Made by a program: the position numbers and the translations under genes. From Ambrosia x helenae (taxonomy: Eukaryota > Streptophyta > Magnoliopsida > Asterales > Asteraceae), in the NCBI GenBank assembly GCA_030844895.1, contig CM061229.1, forward strand, positions 106,700,975 to 106,764,974: a stretch of 64,000 nt of DNA, written 5' to 3'. Under the pieces are notes generated by a model. The model searched no databases and had not been told where the DNA came from. It was given only the letters and a program-made list of their open reading frames with translations. Position 1 is the stretch's first letter. The number at the start of each line of letters is the position of its first letter. Positions 12,655 to 25,193 of the stretch are shown here, in pieces.

Positions 12655-15180
12655 TGTCACACCCTCAAAATCCACTTGCGGAGTTTTACCGCGAGGCGCA
12701 TGACAAACCAGGATCCAAACCAACGATCACAATAAACAAGTCTAAATGTAATTAATGCAATACCAAAACATAGTTTTAAAATCTCGTTTACAGCGGAAGC
12801 TTATTCAAAATAAAGTTCAACATAAATAACCAAAGTTCAATGTTTATGAAATCATGCAACTCTATCTAGACGCCGTGCAGACGCGTGCGCCCTAGTTCCA
12901 TTGTGCTACCTTAGCGACCTGAGAAAACATGTAAAAGTTTACGTCAGCACAAAAATGCTGGTGAGTTTACAGGTTTGCAGTTCAAGTACCAAGTCAACCT
13001 GTCCATACTATAACAAATAGAAAACCAGTATACGCTAGCTAGGCGTACGTTTTGTTACTACCACGATTGGAAAACCATTACTAACTCGAATACCAAAAGT
13101 ATGCCCGATGTATGTTCCTGTTGTTCCTGTTGTTCCTGTTTGAGACAATATGCACCCGCCGACCCTCCAAGTCGACGAGCGGGGTTGGTCACTCCCAATA
13201 GCGCTATTCACATTTCCCCGTTGTGCAAACCCGCACATTCATGGTTCCCCCGGGACTTCCAAAGATCGTGTAGTACACAGTATAAACCCATAGTATGACA
13301 GTAGTTACCAAACAGTTGTTTTAACACATGTTTTCTCCCCCGAAAGTATAAAACCAGTTTAAAAGAGGGGCCGTAAACTCACCTTAAGTTCCTTTACTCC
13401 TTAACCCGAGTAAACTCAGCTGCTATGCTAGTCCCGTAAAGTGGCGACCTAACATACGACAGTTACAAGTATTTAGACTAATAACCCGCAGGTTAATTAG
13501 TCCCTAGGTGTCCAGACCATAACCAAGTTCGTTTGAAAACACCGTGACTGTTTAACTGACCCAAAGTACAAGACTCGACATCCCATTGGTGACCCGAGAC
13601 TCCCCGTGTTATGTTTACGTTCCAAAACATACAATAACGCAAGTACACTTAACACACGTTAACGTTCGATAAGTTATAGCACATAGTTCAAGTATCACCG
13701 AAATACATCCAAATATATGTTACCAAGTTATTAGACATGTTACGAGGTTCCTAGCATGTTACTACACGTCAAATCGGGTCTCGGAATGCTAATTTACACT
13801 TACAGCAGCAGTACACGCGATTAGGGAGGCTAATCGCATGAACTGTCACACGACTAGGGCTAATCGCCCCTTAAGTCAGGCGATTAGGGCTACTCGCCCT
13901 GTAGTCAGGCGAGTGGGCCTACTCGCCCTTATTACACGCGAGTGGGGGCTACTCGCCCCTAATACACGCGATTAGCAAGGCTACTCGCCTGTAACCTTGC
14001 TGTTCCAGTTTTTCGCGCGTTTAACGCTCCAAATCAGATCCAGAGCGTGTGTAACTACCCAATATCATCCCAAACACTATCCTAAACATGTTTAACCAAA
14101 ACCCTTCGTTCATCCTCGTAGAATCAGTCCTGCATGCAACCAAAGCAATCCAAACACATACACATAGCATGCAACATTCAATTAACGCATGTAATCATAA
14201 CCCTATTATCCAATTACTGAGGTTTCTATCATCATACTAACAATATTAATTCTGACCTAGCATGATAACATATCAAAACATCATCAAGATTCATAAAAAT
14301 CCTATCTTTCTAATCATACATACCCATAACGCATGTTTATTAGTTATAATCCGATTAATAACTCTCATTGACGATTTTCAGAAAGCTTTTTCGTTTATGA
14401 ACAGGTCTGGACCATTAGGGATTGATTAAAAACGTTTACAAAGTATTATGGATGAGAATCAAACCTTGGAATTGTAAAAGGATGATGGTTAGACCTTGAA
14501 ACCTTGTGTTTTTGATCAAAATCGCCTTCCAGAGGTTGTTTAAGTGTTTGGGGCGGTTATGGGACGACTAGGGTTGATATTAGGGAGTTTAGGAGGTTAA
14601 GTGTTGTATTTATAGGCGTTTCTAGTCGTCCAGCACGTTATAGGCGAGTATGCAGCAGCTACATGCGATTAGGGCTGCTAATCGCATGAGATTGGGCCTA
14701 ATCGCCCCTATGTACACACGAGTAGCCTCCTACTCGTGTCTAATGTGCCCTACTCGCCTCCCCTATGGGCGATTAGGCTTCCTAATCGCCTGTAGGGGTT
14801 CCTTTTGTGTGTTTTGCGCGTTAAACCCCGTTTTAACATATGTTAATGCATATTCATGTACCGACAAGTCACATAATGATTGTAAACACATAACACAAGT
14901 AAATACACATATTTACACTCGTTCACCAATTCCCGGGACTCGAGACTCGTATGTTCCGTATGCCCTGACGATCCCACCGATCGTCACCGTTTGTACACTT
15001 GGTTAAGGACCGACATCTAATGAACCTCTAGACCAACATCCAATGATCTTCTAGACTAACTAATAGTTCCCGAACCATAACCCGACTTAACTAACCCAGT
15101 TAAGTACAATATATGCGTGACTCGCTAAGGTAGACTTTCATCTAGACAACGTTGTTAACCCGAATTTGCCAGGTGTCACA
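12655..15180 (-). repeat. 3' LTR of Tekay-2
   Basis: TGTCACACCC...CCAGGTGTCACA, direct repeat of 20535-23062. Holds a mixed array of CGATTAGG / CTAATCGC and CGAGTGGG / CTACTCGCC units at 13815-13990, able to form multiple small hairpins, and another at 14640-14800. Confidence 0.94.
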
Positions 15181-15343
15181 TCATCCCCACGTTAAAAGAA
15201 TTTTCGTCCCGAAAATTTGTACAAGTACAGAAAGAACAAAAGAAGTAACGAAGGAAACAAGCAAAAGGTAGAAACCAAAAGAGAGAGATTTACCCGAGTT
15301 GTCACATCATCCCCACGTTAAAAGGAATCTCGACCCGAGATTC
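15181..15343 (-). promoter_or_regulatory. Duplicated polypurine tract module with hairpins (Tekay-2)
   Basis: Same design as in Tekay-1: a tract next to the LTR at 15181, with hairpin 15199-15217, then a second copy of the tract near 15300-15318 with hairpin 15325-15343. The stems are conserved while the linker between has diverged. Confidence 0.8.
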
Positions 15344-18300
15344 ATTCAGCTGCCGAAGAGACATGTCTCGACTCGAACGCTTCCTTAGGAAAGAGATGAG
15401 GATACTTAGACTTCATCTGATCCTCCGTTCCCACGTATATTCCGGTCCCCGGTTCGAGTTCCACCGAACCTTAACGATACGAATCTTGCTGTGACGTAGG
15501 CTACGAATCTTGTAATCAAGGATCTCTACAGGTTCTTCCACAATCCGAAGACGATCATCAACCTTGATCTCTTCCAGTGGAACGATGAGAGACTCGTCAG
15601 CCAGACACTTCTTCAAGTTTGACACGTGGAAGACGTTATGTACGTTACCGAGCTCCGTCGGTAAATCAAGACGATATGCCACCGGTCCAATCCGTTCCAG
15701 GATCGTAAATGGTCCGACATACCGTGGATTGAGTTTGCCACGCTTCCCAAAGCGTATGACGCCCTTCCACGGTGAGACTTTTAGAAGTACCTTGTCATTG
15801 ACTTGGAACTCCAGTGGTTTGCGACGCTGATCAGCATAACTCTTTTGCCGGTCCCGTGCCGCCGCCAACCGATTTCGAATCTGTACGATCTTTTCCGAAG
15901 TTTCGTACACTAGTTCAGGCCCAGTGAGTTGACTCTCACCCACTTCAGCCCAACAAAGAGGAGAGCGGCATTTCCGTCCGTACAGTGCCTCGAACGGAGC
16001 AGCCTTGATGCTCGTGTGATAACTGTTGTTGTACGAGAATTCTACCAACGGCAGATGAGCTTCCCAACCCTTGCCAAAATCGATCACACACGCCCGCAGC
16101 ATGTCTTCTAAAGTTTGAATCGTACGCTCACTCTGACCGTCAGTCTGTGGATGGTAAGCCGTACTCATGTCTAGTTGGGTACCCAAAGCCTTGTGCAAAG
16201 ACTTCCAGAAGTGAGAAGTAAAATGGGAGTCACGATCCGAGATAATAGAAACTGGTACCCCGTGCTTAGAAACAACTTCTTTCAAGTAGAGACGAGCCAA
16301 ACGATCCATGGTGTCGGTCTCCTTAATAGCAAGAAAATGGGCTGATTTCGTCAACCGATCGACAATCACCCATATCTTGTCATTCCCGCTTGGTGACTTA
16401 GGAAGTTGTGTGACAAAATCCATAGTAATCCGTTCCCATTTCCATTCCGGAATTTCAGGTTGTTGCAGGAGACCCGACGGTTTCTGGTATTCCACCTTGA
16501 CCTTAGCACAGGTCAAGCATTTGCTCACGTATGAGGCTATGTCCGACCTCATGTTTGGCCACCAGTAAAGCACCTTCAGATCTTGGTACATCTTATCCGA
16601 ACCAGGATGAATAGAATACCGGGACTTATGAGCCTCATCAAGAACAAGCTCCCGTAGTCCCCCGAATAAAGGAACCCATATGCGTTCTGCGAAATAGTGC
16701 AGGCCATCAGGCCTTCGCTCTAGGTGCTTGTCGGCACCGTGCATAGTTTCAGCTTTAAGGTTTTCCTCCTTCAAAGCTTCTAACTGGGCAGAACGGAGTT
16801 GATCAGGTAACGACGAATGGATAGTGAGCTGCAACGCCCGAACGCGACGAGGTTTAGAAGATTCCTTCCTGCTCAAGGCGTCTGCTACAACATTCGCCTT
16901 GCCAGGATGGTACTTAATAGCACAATCATAATCGTTCAAAAGTTCGATCCAACGGCGCTGCCGTATGTTCAAGTGTTGTTGGTCGAAAATGTGTTGGAGA
17001 CTCTTGTGATCGGTGTAGATAGTGCATTTGGTACCGTACAAGTAATGTCTCCAAATTTTTAACGCGAATACCACGGCACCCAACTCCAAGTCATGAGTTG
17101 TGTAGTTCTTCTCGTGCACTTTGAGTTGACGAGAAGCATACGCAATCACTTTCTCGCGTTGCATCAACACGCAACCGAGTCCATGAATGGAAGCATCACA
17201 GTAAACAACAAAATCATCAGGACCCTCAGGTAAAGACAAAATAGGAGCAGAACACAGTTTAGACTTTAGTTCCTCAAACGCGGACTCTTGTGATTCACCC
17301 CAGTCGAATTTCCTATCCTTCTGAGTGAGAGTGGTGAGGGGTTGAGCAATCTTCGAGAACCCCTGAATGAAACGACGATAGTAGCCCGCAAGGCCTAGGA
17401 ATTGCCGCACCTCAGTTGGCGTCTTTGGTGCTCCCCAGTCCTTGATCGCTTCGATTTTTGCTGGATCGACATGAATTCCTAGTTCATTAACCACATGTCC
17501 TAGGAATTGAACTTCGCGTAACCAAAAGTCACACTTCGAGAACTTGGCGTAAAGTTGTTCCCGTCGCAAAAGTTCCAAAACTAACCGCAGATGTTCCCCG
17601 TGTTCGGTCTCGTTCTTGGAGTAGATCAGAATGTCATCAATAAACACAATGACAAACTTGTCCAGATACGGTTTACAGACGCGGTTCATCAAGTCCATGA
17701 AAACCGCCGGTGCGTTCGTGAGACCGAAAGGCATGACCAAGAATTCGAAATGGCCATAACGTGTTCGAAAAGCAGTCTTTGCAACGTCAGCCTCCCTGAC
17801 GCGCAGCTGGTGATAACCGGACCTCAAGTCGATCTTGGAATAATAACTAGAACCCTGAAGTTGGTCGAACAGATCATCAATACGTGGAAGAGGATAACGG
17901 TTCTTGATGGTCAACTTGTTCAGTTCTCTGTAGTCTACGCATAATCGGAAACTCCCATCCTTCTTCTTGACAAATAAAATCGGGGCTCCCCAAGGGGAAG
18001 AACTTGGTCGGATGAAACCCTTGTCCAAGAGTTCCTGTAACTGGCTAGACAATTCCTGCATCTCGGGAGGTGCAAGACGGTAGGGGGCCCGAGCAATAGG
18101 AGCAGCCCCTGGTACGAGATCGATACCGAACTCGACTTGACGATGAGGAGGAAGACCAGATAAATCATCGGGAAAAACATCAGAAAACTCGCGTACCACC
18201 GGAATGTCGTCAATCTTCTTCTCATCACTAGTGGAAACAGATAAGAGCGCCAAAACGGCTGGATAACCCTTTCGAAGACACTTAAGGGCTTTCATGCTAG

Positions 18301-19978
18301 AGATGATGTTTAGCGAAACACCACCCTTGATACCGTACACAGAAAGAAATTCTCCATCAGGGAGAGGAATCCGAATAACCTTATCGTAACAGACGATCTC
18401 CGCGCGATACAAAGATAACCAATCCATTCCTACCACAACGTCAAAACTACCCAAAGGTACCGGCATAAGGTCGATGGGGAACGATAAACCCGACAACTCC
18501 AACTGACACTCCCGAAGAACACTAGTAGCTTCAATCGTTTTACCGTCAGCCAACTCAATAATATACTTGGTCTCTAATGGTACAGATACTACATCTAGCA
18601 GTCGACTAACACCCATGGATACAAAACTCTTGTCGGCACCAGAATCAAATAACACGCTAACAGAATGATTATTGAGAAGAAACGTACCGGTGACTGTGTC
18701 AGGGTCCTGCCTAGCCTCAGCAGCTCCAATGACGAAGGCACGTGCATTTCTGCCGCCGCCCCCGTTGTTACCATTCCCGTTGTTCCCACCCTGTTTCAGT
18801 TTTGGGCAATCCTTCTTGTAGTGTCCAGTATCACCACAGTTGTAGCATCCTGTTTTCCCCAGTCCCTTGAGTAGTCGGAGCTGAACTGTTGGTCGGAGCC
18901 TGAGTTGATGGAAGTGTAGCCCGACAATCTTTAGCATAGTGCCCCGTTCGCTGGCAGCGGTGACAACGGTTACTGTCGCAGTTCCCTTGGTGATGGCATC
19001 CACACTTGTTGCATTTGGGCAGTTTTCCCGCATAACCACCCTGCTTATTACCCGAAGACGATGAACCCCCATTATCAAACTTTTTACCTGCTGTGCAGAC
19101 CCAGACCCTTTCCCGTCGTTTTCCCACTTGCGCTTATTGTTCTCTGGGGCCTTAGCAGTCGAACCTTTCGCAGGCAAAATCCCCTCATTCACCTTTAAGT
19201 TAGTCATCCTATGTGCCGATCGAACTACCTCCGCATAAGTAGGATGATTCCCAGCAGCCACTAACCCTGCAATTTCCGGCACTAACCCTGAGACATAATG
19301 TTCAATCTTACGATACTCTGGCACGTGCAAATCGGGACACAGCACTGCCAACTCATTCCTCCTCACAGTATACTTCTCGATTTCCGATCCAGTCATCTTG
19401 AGGTTCCACACCTCATGCTCCAGCTTCTGTACCTCTTCCTCGGGCAATACTCCCGCTTCAGCAACTGCACAAAGTTCTCCCATGGCATAGCATATGCCTC
19501 CCCAATACCCATGTTCTGGGTAATACCATTCCACCAAGTCAATGCCACGTCCTGAAATAACGCAGCCGAATACTTCACCCGATCTTCTGGGAGACAGTTA
19601 CACATCAGGAATACCGACTCCACTTTCTCCAACCACCTAAGCAAACTGACCGCACCCTCGGTGCCAGAGAATTCCTGGGGCTTGCAGTCCCGGAACATCT
19701 TGTAGGTGCACATGGGTGGGGGTGGGTCAACAGGACCACCTGAAATGAAACGTATGAGAAACCACAAAATACGTAAACAAGGTTCACCAATAAGGCAAAG
19801 AAAACGGATAAAACAACTTACCACCACCGTTGTGCCCTAACTGAAAGGCAGCCTGGAGCAAGTTGTTCAGATCAGCCTGTGACAGGTTAATACCTCCACC
19901 ACGACCACCAGCACCACCACGACCACCACCACGTCCACCATTGCGACCACCTCCTCGTCCTCCACGCACTCCAGACAT
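15342..19978 (-). pseudogene. Tekay-2 gag-pol polyprotein, broken
   Basis: Gag exon 1 is 19978-19822 and exon 2 starts at 19739. A one-base shortage in a C run near 19438 shifts the frame inside the capsid. The long frame 19440-15413 then carries the rest of capsid, protease (DSGADKSFVS), RT (FIDDILIY), RNase H, and a complete integrase core with HHCC zinc part and EWKWERITMDF. Inside it, a one-base loss near 19086 and a two-base loss near 18855 cancel out but leave about 70 residues in the wrong frame, destroying two CCHC knuckles (these can be read in the frame 19127-18831). A further C-run shortage near 15425 removes the last part of the chromodomain-like tail; the matching stop would be at 15342. 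RNase H and integrase are unbroken here, unlike Tekay-1. Confidence 0.92.
19740..19821 (-). other. Probable 82-nt intron in gag of Tekay-2
   Basis: Same position, length, GTAAGT donor and TTTCAG acceptor as the Tekay-1 intron, again phase 1. Its persistence in two separately inserted copies supports function, because drift would be expected to blur the sites. Confidence 0.7.
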
Positions 19979-20534
19979 GATTCTGGCAGAAAGAACGAGA
20001 AAATTTAGTTTCGCAGTTAAAGGTAACCACTAATGTTCACAAGATCGAAGCTAGATCCAATCCAGGACTATCCCCTCAAACCCAGAGCTCACTAGTGCTT
20101 CCATGCATTTCGTTTTATGATTTTGTGTGCACCCAAAATGATAAAACGCTCTACATGGTCCTCCTAGTGTTCTCCTAGTTCAAAGTTCAAATCACCGAAC
20201 ATAGACTCTTAGCTATACACCGCAATACTACGGTAGTTCATGACAAGTGTTTCTATTGGAGTGCGAAAGGGAGATGTCCGAGCCTTGGACAAATCTCAAG
20301 AGCACACGAGTTACTCCAATAGACTACACTGCCTAGAAAACAAGTAACCCAACCTAAGATAGAACGGATGATGTAACATAGAAAGACCAACGATTTAGAG
20401 ACACCCCGACAAGACCATACGTAACCCACTATAACGTTTAGTACCATGTGATCGTCTAGTGTGTGTGACTCGGCTATAGACTAGACTCTACATGCAGTCC
20501 TAGTTCACTATAACCATTGGCTCTGATACCAATC
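19979..20534 (-). promoter_or_regulatory. Tekay-2 leader with tRNA-iMet primer binding site
   Basis: Leader homologous to 9678-10233. The primer binding site is at 20518-20531 (minus TGGTATCAGAGCCA), three bases from the LTR. No coding sequence seen. Confidence 0.85.
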
Positions 20535-23062
20535 TGTCACACCCTCAAAATCCACTTGCGGAGTTTTACCGCGAGGCGCATGACAAACCAGGATCCAAAC
20601 CAACGATCACAATAAACAAGTCTAAATGTAATTAATGCAATACCAAAACATAGTTTTAAAATCCCGTTTACAGCGGAAGCTTATTCAAAATAAAGTTCAA
20701 CATAAATAACCAAAGTTCAATGTTTATGAAATCATGCAACTCTATCTAGACGCCGTGCAGACGCGTGCGCCCTAGTTCCATTGTGCTACCTTAGCGACCT
20801 GAGAAAACATGTAAAAGTTTACGTCAGCACAAAAATGCTGGTGAGTTTACAGGTTTGCAGTTCAAGTACCAAGTCAACCTGTCCATACTATAACAAATAG
20901 AAAACCAGTATACGCTAGCTAGGCGTACGTTTTGTTACTACCACGATTGGAAAACCATTACTAACTCGAATACCAAAAGTATGCCCGATGTATGTTCCTG
21001 TTGTTCCTGTTGTTCCTGTTTGAGACAATATGCACCCGCCGACCCTCCAAGTTGACGAGCGGGGTTGGTCACTCCCAATAGCGCTATTCACATTTCCCCG
21101 TTGTGCAAACCCGCACATTCATGGTTCCCCCCGGGACTTCCAAAGATCGTGTAGTACACAGTATAAACCCATAGTATGACAGTAGTTACCAAACAGTTGT
21201 TTTAACACATGTTTTCTCCCCCGAAAGTATAAAACCAGTTTAAAAGAGGGGCCGTAAACTCACCTTAAGTTCCTTTACTCCTTAACCCGAGTAAACTCAG
21301 CTGCTATGCTAGTCCCGTAAAGTGGCGACCTAACATACGACAGTTACAAGTATTTAGACTAATAACCCGCAGGTTAATTAGTCCCTAGGTGTCCAGACCA
21401 TAACCAAGTTCGTTTGAAAACACCGTGACTGTTTAACTGACCCAAAGTACAAGACTCGACATCCCATTGGTGACCCGAGACTCCCCGTGTTATGTTTACG
21501 TTCCAAAACATACAATAACGCAAGTACACTTAACACACGTTAACGTTCGATAAGTTATAGCACATAGTTCAAGTATCACCGAAATACATCCAAATATATG
21601 TTACCAAGTTATTAGACATGTTACGAGGTTCCTAGCATGTTACTACACGTCAAATCGGGTCTCGGAATGCTAATTTACACTTACAGCAGCAGTACACGCG
21701 ATTAGGGAGGCTAATCGCATGAACTGTCACACGACTAGGGCTAATCGCCCCTTAAGTCAGGCGATTAGGGCTACTCGCCCCTGTAGTCAGGCGAGTGGGC
21801 CTACTCGCCCTTATTACACGCGAGTGGGGGCTACTCGCCCCTAATACACGCGATTAGCAAGGCTACTCGCCTGTAACCTTGCTGTTCCGGTTTTTCACGC
21901 GTTTAACGCTCCAAATCAGATCCAGAGCGTGTGTAACTACCCAATATCATCCCAAACACTATCCTAAACATGTTTAACCCAAAACCCTTCGTTCATCCTC
22001 GTAGAATCAGTCCTGCATGCAACCAAAGCAATCCAAACACATACACATAGCATGCAACATTCAATTAACGCATGTAATCATAACCCTATTATCCAATTAC
22101 TGAGGTTTCTATCATCATACTAACAATATTAATTCTGACCTAGCATGATAACATATCAAAACATCATCAAGATTCATAAAAATCCTATCTTTCTAATCAT
22201 ACATACCCATAACGCATGTTTATTAGTTATAATCCGATTAATAACTCTCATTGACGATTTTCAGAAAGCTTTTTCGTTTATGAACAGGTCTGGACCATTA
22301 GGGATTGATTAAAAACGTTTACAAAGTATTATGGATGAGAATCAAACCTTGGAATTGTAAAAGGATGATGGTTAGACCTTGAAACCTTGTGTTTTTGATC
22401 AAAATCGCCTTCCAGAGGTTGTTTAAGTGTTTGGGGCGGTTATGGGACGACTAGGGTTGATATTAGGGAGTTTAGGAGGTTAAGTGTTGTATTTATAGGC
22501 GTTTCTAGTCGTCCAGCACGTTATAGGCGAGTATGCAGCAGCTACATGCGATTAGGGCTGCTAATCGCATGAGATTGGGCCTAATCGCCCCTATGTACAC
22601 ACGAGTAGCCTCCTACTCGTGTCTAATGTGCCCTACTCGCCTCCCCTATGGGCGATTAGGCTTCCTAATCGCCTGTAGGGGTTCCTTTTGTGTGTTTTGC
22701 GCGTTAAACCCCGTTTTAACATATGTTAATGCATATTCATGTACCGACAAGTCACATAATGATTGTAAACACATAACACAAGTAAATACACATATTTACA
22801 CTCGTTCACCAATTCCGGGACTCGAGACTCGTATGTTCCGTATGCCCTGACGATCCCACCGATCGTCACCGTTTGTACACTTGGTTAAGGACCGACATCT
22901 AATGAACCTCTAGACCAACATCCAATGATCTTCTAGAGTAACTAATAGTTCCCGAACCATAACCCGACTTAACTAACCCAGTTAAGTACAATATATGCGT
23001 GACTCGCTAAGGTAGACTTTCATCTAGACAACGTTGTTAACCCGAATTTGCCAGGTGTCACA
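20535..23062 (-). repeat. 5' LTR of Tekay-2
   Basis: Near-identical direct repeat of 12655-15180. It ends TGTCACA at 23062, followed by the target duplication CATCT. Confidence 0.94.
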
Positions 23063-23067
23063 CATCT

Positions 23068-23230
23068 AATGAACCTCTAGACCAACATCCAATGTCCCTC
23101 TAGACTAAACCGATAGTTCCCGAACCATAACCCGACTTAACTAACCCAGTTAAGTACAATATACGCGTGACTCGCTAAGGTAGACTTTCATCTAGACAAC
23201 GTTGTTAACCAGAATTTGCCGGGTGTCACA
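23068..23230 (-). repeat. 5' LTR of Tekay-1, displaced terminal segment
   Basis: Starts AATGAACCTCTAGACC, which in the intact LTR follows GGACCGACATCT (compare 4700-4874). It ends GGTGTCACA followed by CTTTT, the Tekay-1 target duplication. Confidence 0.93.
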
Positions 23231-23402
23231 CTTTTCACTGTGAAACTACAATTAAAATATTTGAATGATATACGATTAATAAAATTCATGTGTTAACAAA
23301 GAACTTATAATGTAATATTTCTATGGTTAAAAAGGACAATTTGTCATATTGTAAATTTCCACAACAATATATGGATGTCCCAGATGTGGACACACCTTTA
23401 GT

Positions 23403-23610
23403 CACTACTAGAAAATGGGCTTTTCTTGACGCGCGTTTTATGACACGCGCTTATTAATGACACGCAAAAGCGTGTGTCATAAAAAAAGTGTCATGGTTTA
23501 AAAAATATAGTTAAATAATGACACGTTTTTTAGCGTGTCAAGAATGTAATGTCAAGAATTAAAAATCATGACGGAATAAAAAGACGCGTGTCATAGGTTA
23601 GTGTCATTAT
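23403..23610. repeat. CACTA left subterminal repeat zone
   Basis: Terminal repeat followed by many copies of GACACGC/GCGTGTC in alternating orientation, then a TA-rich stretch to about 23640. The matching zone on the right is 27570-27800. Confidence 0.85.
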
Positions 23611-23640
23611 ATATATTATATATATTATATATATATACAC

Positions 23641-25190
23641 ATTTATCAAGCCTTTTATGCATTCTTTTTTGTACTTCCAGGTACAAGTCTTTTATGCTTT
23701 GTCTTTTTATACGTTCTTTATTGGTGCAACCTTCTCGATTCTTCCTCTTCATTTCCTATGCATCTCCCCTACGACTCCATCACCGCCCCAAATCCAGAGA
23801 GAGGTTGCACTTGCCCCAAGCCGTCGCCGTAGCCGCCGTCACAGCCATCATCGCCGTCACCGCCATACTCGCTACTACCACAAGTAGTCAACGTCATGGA
23901 GACACGATGACATCAACAGAGACGAAGCGCCACTCAGGTATGTCTTCATCGGCTTTTCTTTTTGGGTTTCCATCAGCCCTTTCCGTCGTTCTTCTTCTTC
24001 TTCTCAGGTCGGTTCCGGTTTGGCTCGCTGCCTTGCTGCTTCTCTTATCAAATGCTTCTGAGCCCTAATTTTTCTGTTGTTATGGGGCTTGGAGACTACG
24101 GTGGTGGAGTGCGTCATTTACCCGGTACCAACGACCAACCGTGGCGGCGACTACATAGCAGCTGACGGGAGCTGTACCATGCTTGAACTAATTTCATGGT
24201 AATTTTGGTAATTTATGTGAATTTAATACAAGTGTCTCAGATTCTTTAGATGATAAGTAAGGCTCTATGAAGCTTGGTTGCAGGTATGTTTCCCCGGGAT
24301 TATTCGACAGTGAAGTTACAGATCGATTTTTATTTAACTTTGTCTTAACGTTCTTCATGATACTTGAATTCAGTTTTATCTTTGACTATTGGACTTCAAA
24401 ACTCTAAATTTACTTTCACTTTTGATTTTGAAAGGTTTTTATGTTACTCATATTTCAGATTGGTTTCTTACAACTTATATTTTGCTGACCCTTATTTCAT
24501 TCGAACCAACTAATTCCGGAACAAATCAAGCTAACCACTCACATGGGTTCATCAATTGCATCTTAATTTCAATGCACTTTCATAACAGATTCAATGGGTA
24601 ACTAACTTATCTCAACCATTTGTTAACTTCTTGATCTGTACATTTATGCCCACCAAATGTTCGATAAGTTGCCCCTTCATTAGAATGCTTTATTCAAGAT
24701 GATTAGTATTGTTGCTGAAAATACTTGATGTTAAGAATCTTGATTATGTAATGTGGATTTTAATTATATTAGGGGCTGCACATTTAGATTATTTGAAAAG
24801 ACAATAAGGTTTGTATTTTTATCGATTATAGCTGCGCGAGTTTACGTGTTTGTTAATGATACGTAGACGATTTGTGTTATTGTGCTTTGTTAGTGGCAAC
24901 TGTTTAGTCGTACGGTGATACATGTCATATAGCCTTTCGCCACATCTACGAATGTTTTGCCGTTGTTAGTTTCTGCACGCTTATGGTTATGGCGGTGGTC
25001 GATACAAAAATCGGTTTTAAATGTAGGATGGATTTGCGAAAACTTTGACAACGCTACCTTTTACCTGTTTGACCGTTTAGAAATAAAACATAATATGAAT
25101 TGACCCGTTTGTATGTAAATGGGTTGGAATTGACGTCTCTAATCATGTTAAGATAAGAAGTTAATGTGAATTGTGCAAACTAACTTCTTT
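23641..25190. other. CACTA interior left of the captured exons, nothing recognised
   Basis: Short frames around 23650-24160 contain simple SPPRRRSRR-like and Ser/Leu-rich runs with no recognisable domain. A CT-rich run (23985-24010) could be leader sequence of a captured gene. I found no MADS domain here, which would be expected upstream if the captured gene were complete. Confidence 0.5.
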
Positions 25191-25193
25191 CAG

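Larger units (their letters stand above)
12655..23062 (-). mobile_element. Tekay-type chromovirus, nested copy 'Tekay-2'
   Basis: LTRs 12655-15180 (2526 bp) and 20535-23062 (2528 bp) flank an internal part transcribed leftward. The 5-bp target duplication CATCT is at 12650-12654 and 23063-23067, exactly inside the Tekay-1 5' LTR. By eye the LTRs differ at only about ten positions, several of them homopolymer length, fewer than between the Tekay-1 LTRs. This agrees with its being the later insertion. Tekay-1 and Tekay-2 are close relatives but differ in the LTR minisatellite zone. Confidence 0.94.
2232..23230 (-). mobile_element. Tekay-type chromovirus (Ty3/gypsy), outer copy 'Tekay-1'
   Basis: The 3' LTR is 2232-4874, the internal part 4875-10233, and the 5' LTR 10234-12654 continued at 23068-23230 after a nested second element. 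The outer ends are TGTCACACC...GGTGTCACA, flanked by a perfect 5-bp target duplication CTTTT (2227-2231 and 23231-23235). This proves that everything between is one insertion plus its nested guest. Tekay assignment is from the integrase/chromodomain-like end of pol, the long LTRs and the tRNA-iMet primer site (family knowledge). By eye the two LTRs differ at roughly 17-20 positions plus one 60-bp-class deletion. Confidence 0.93.
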
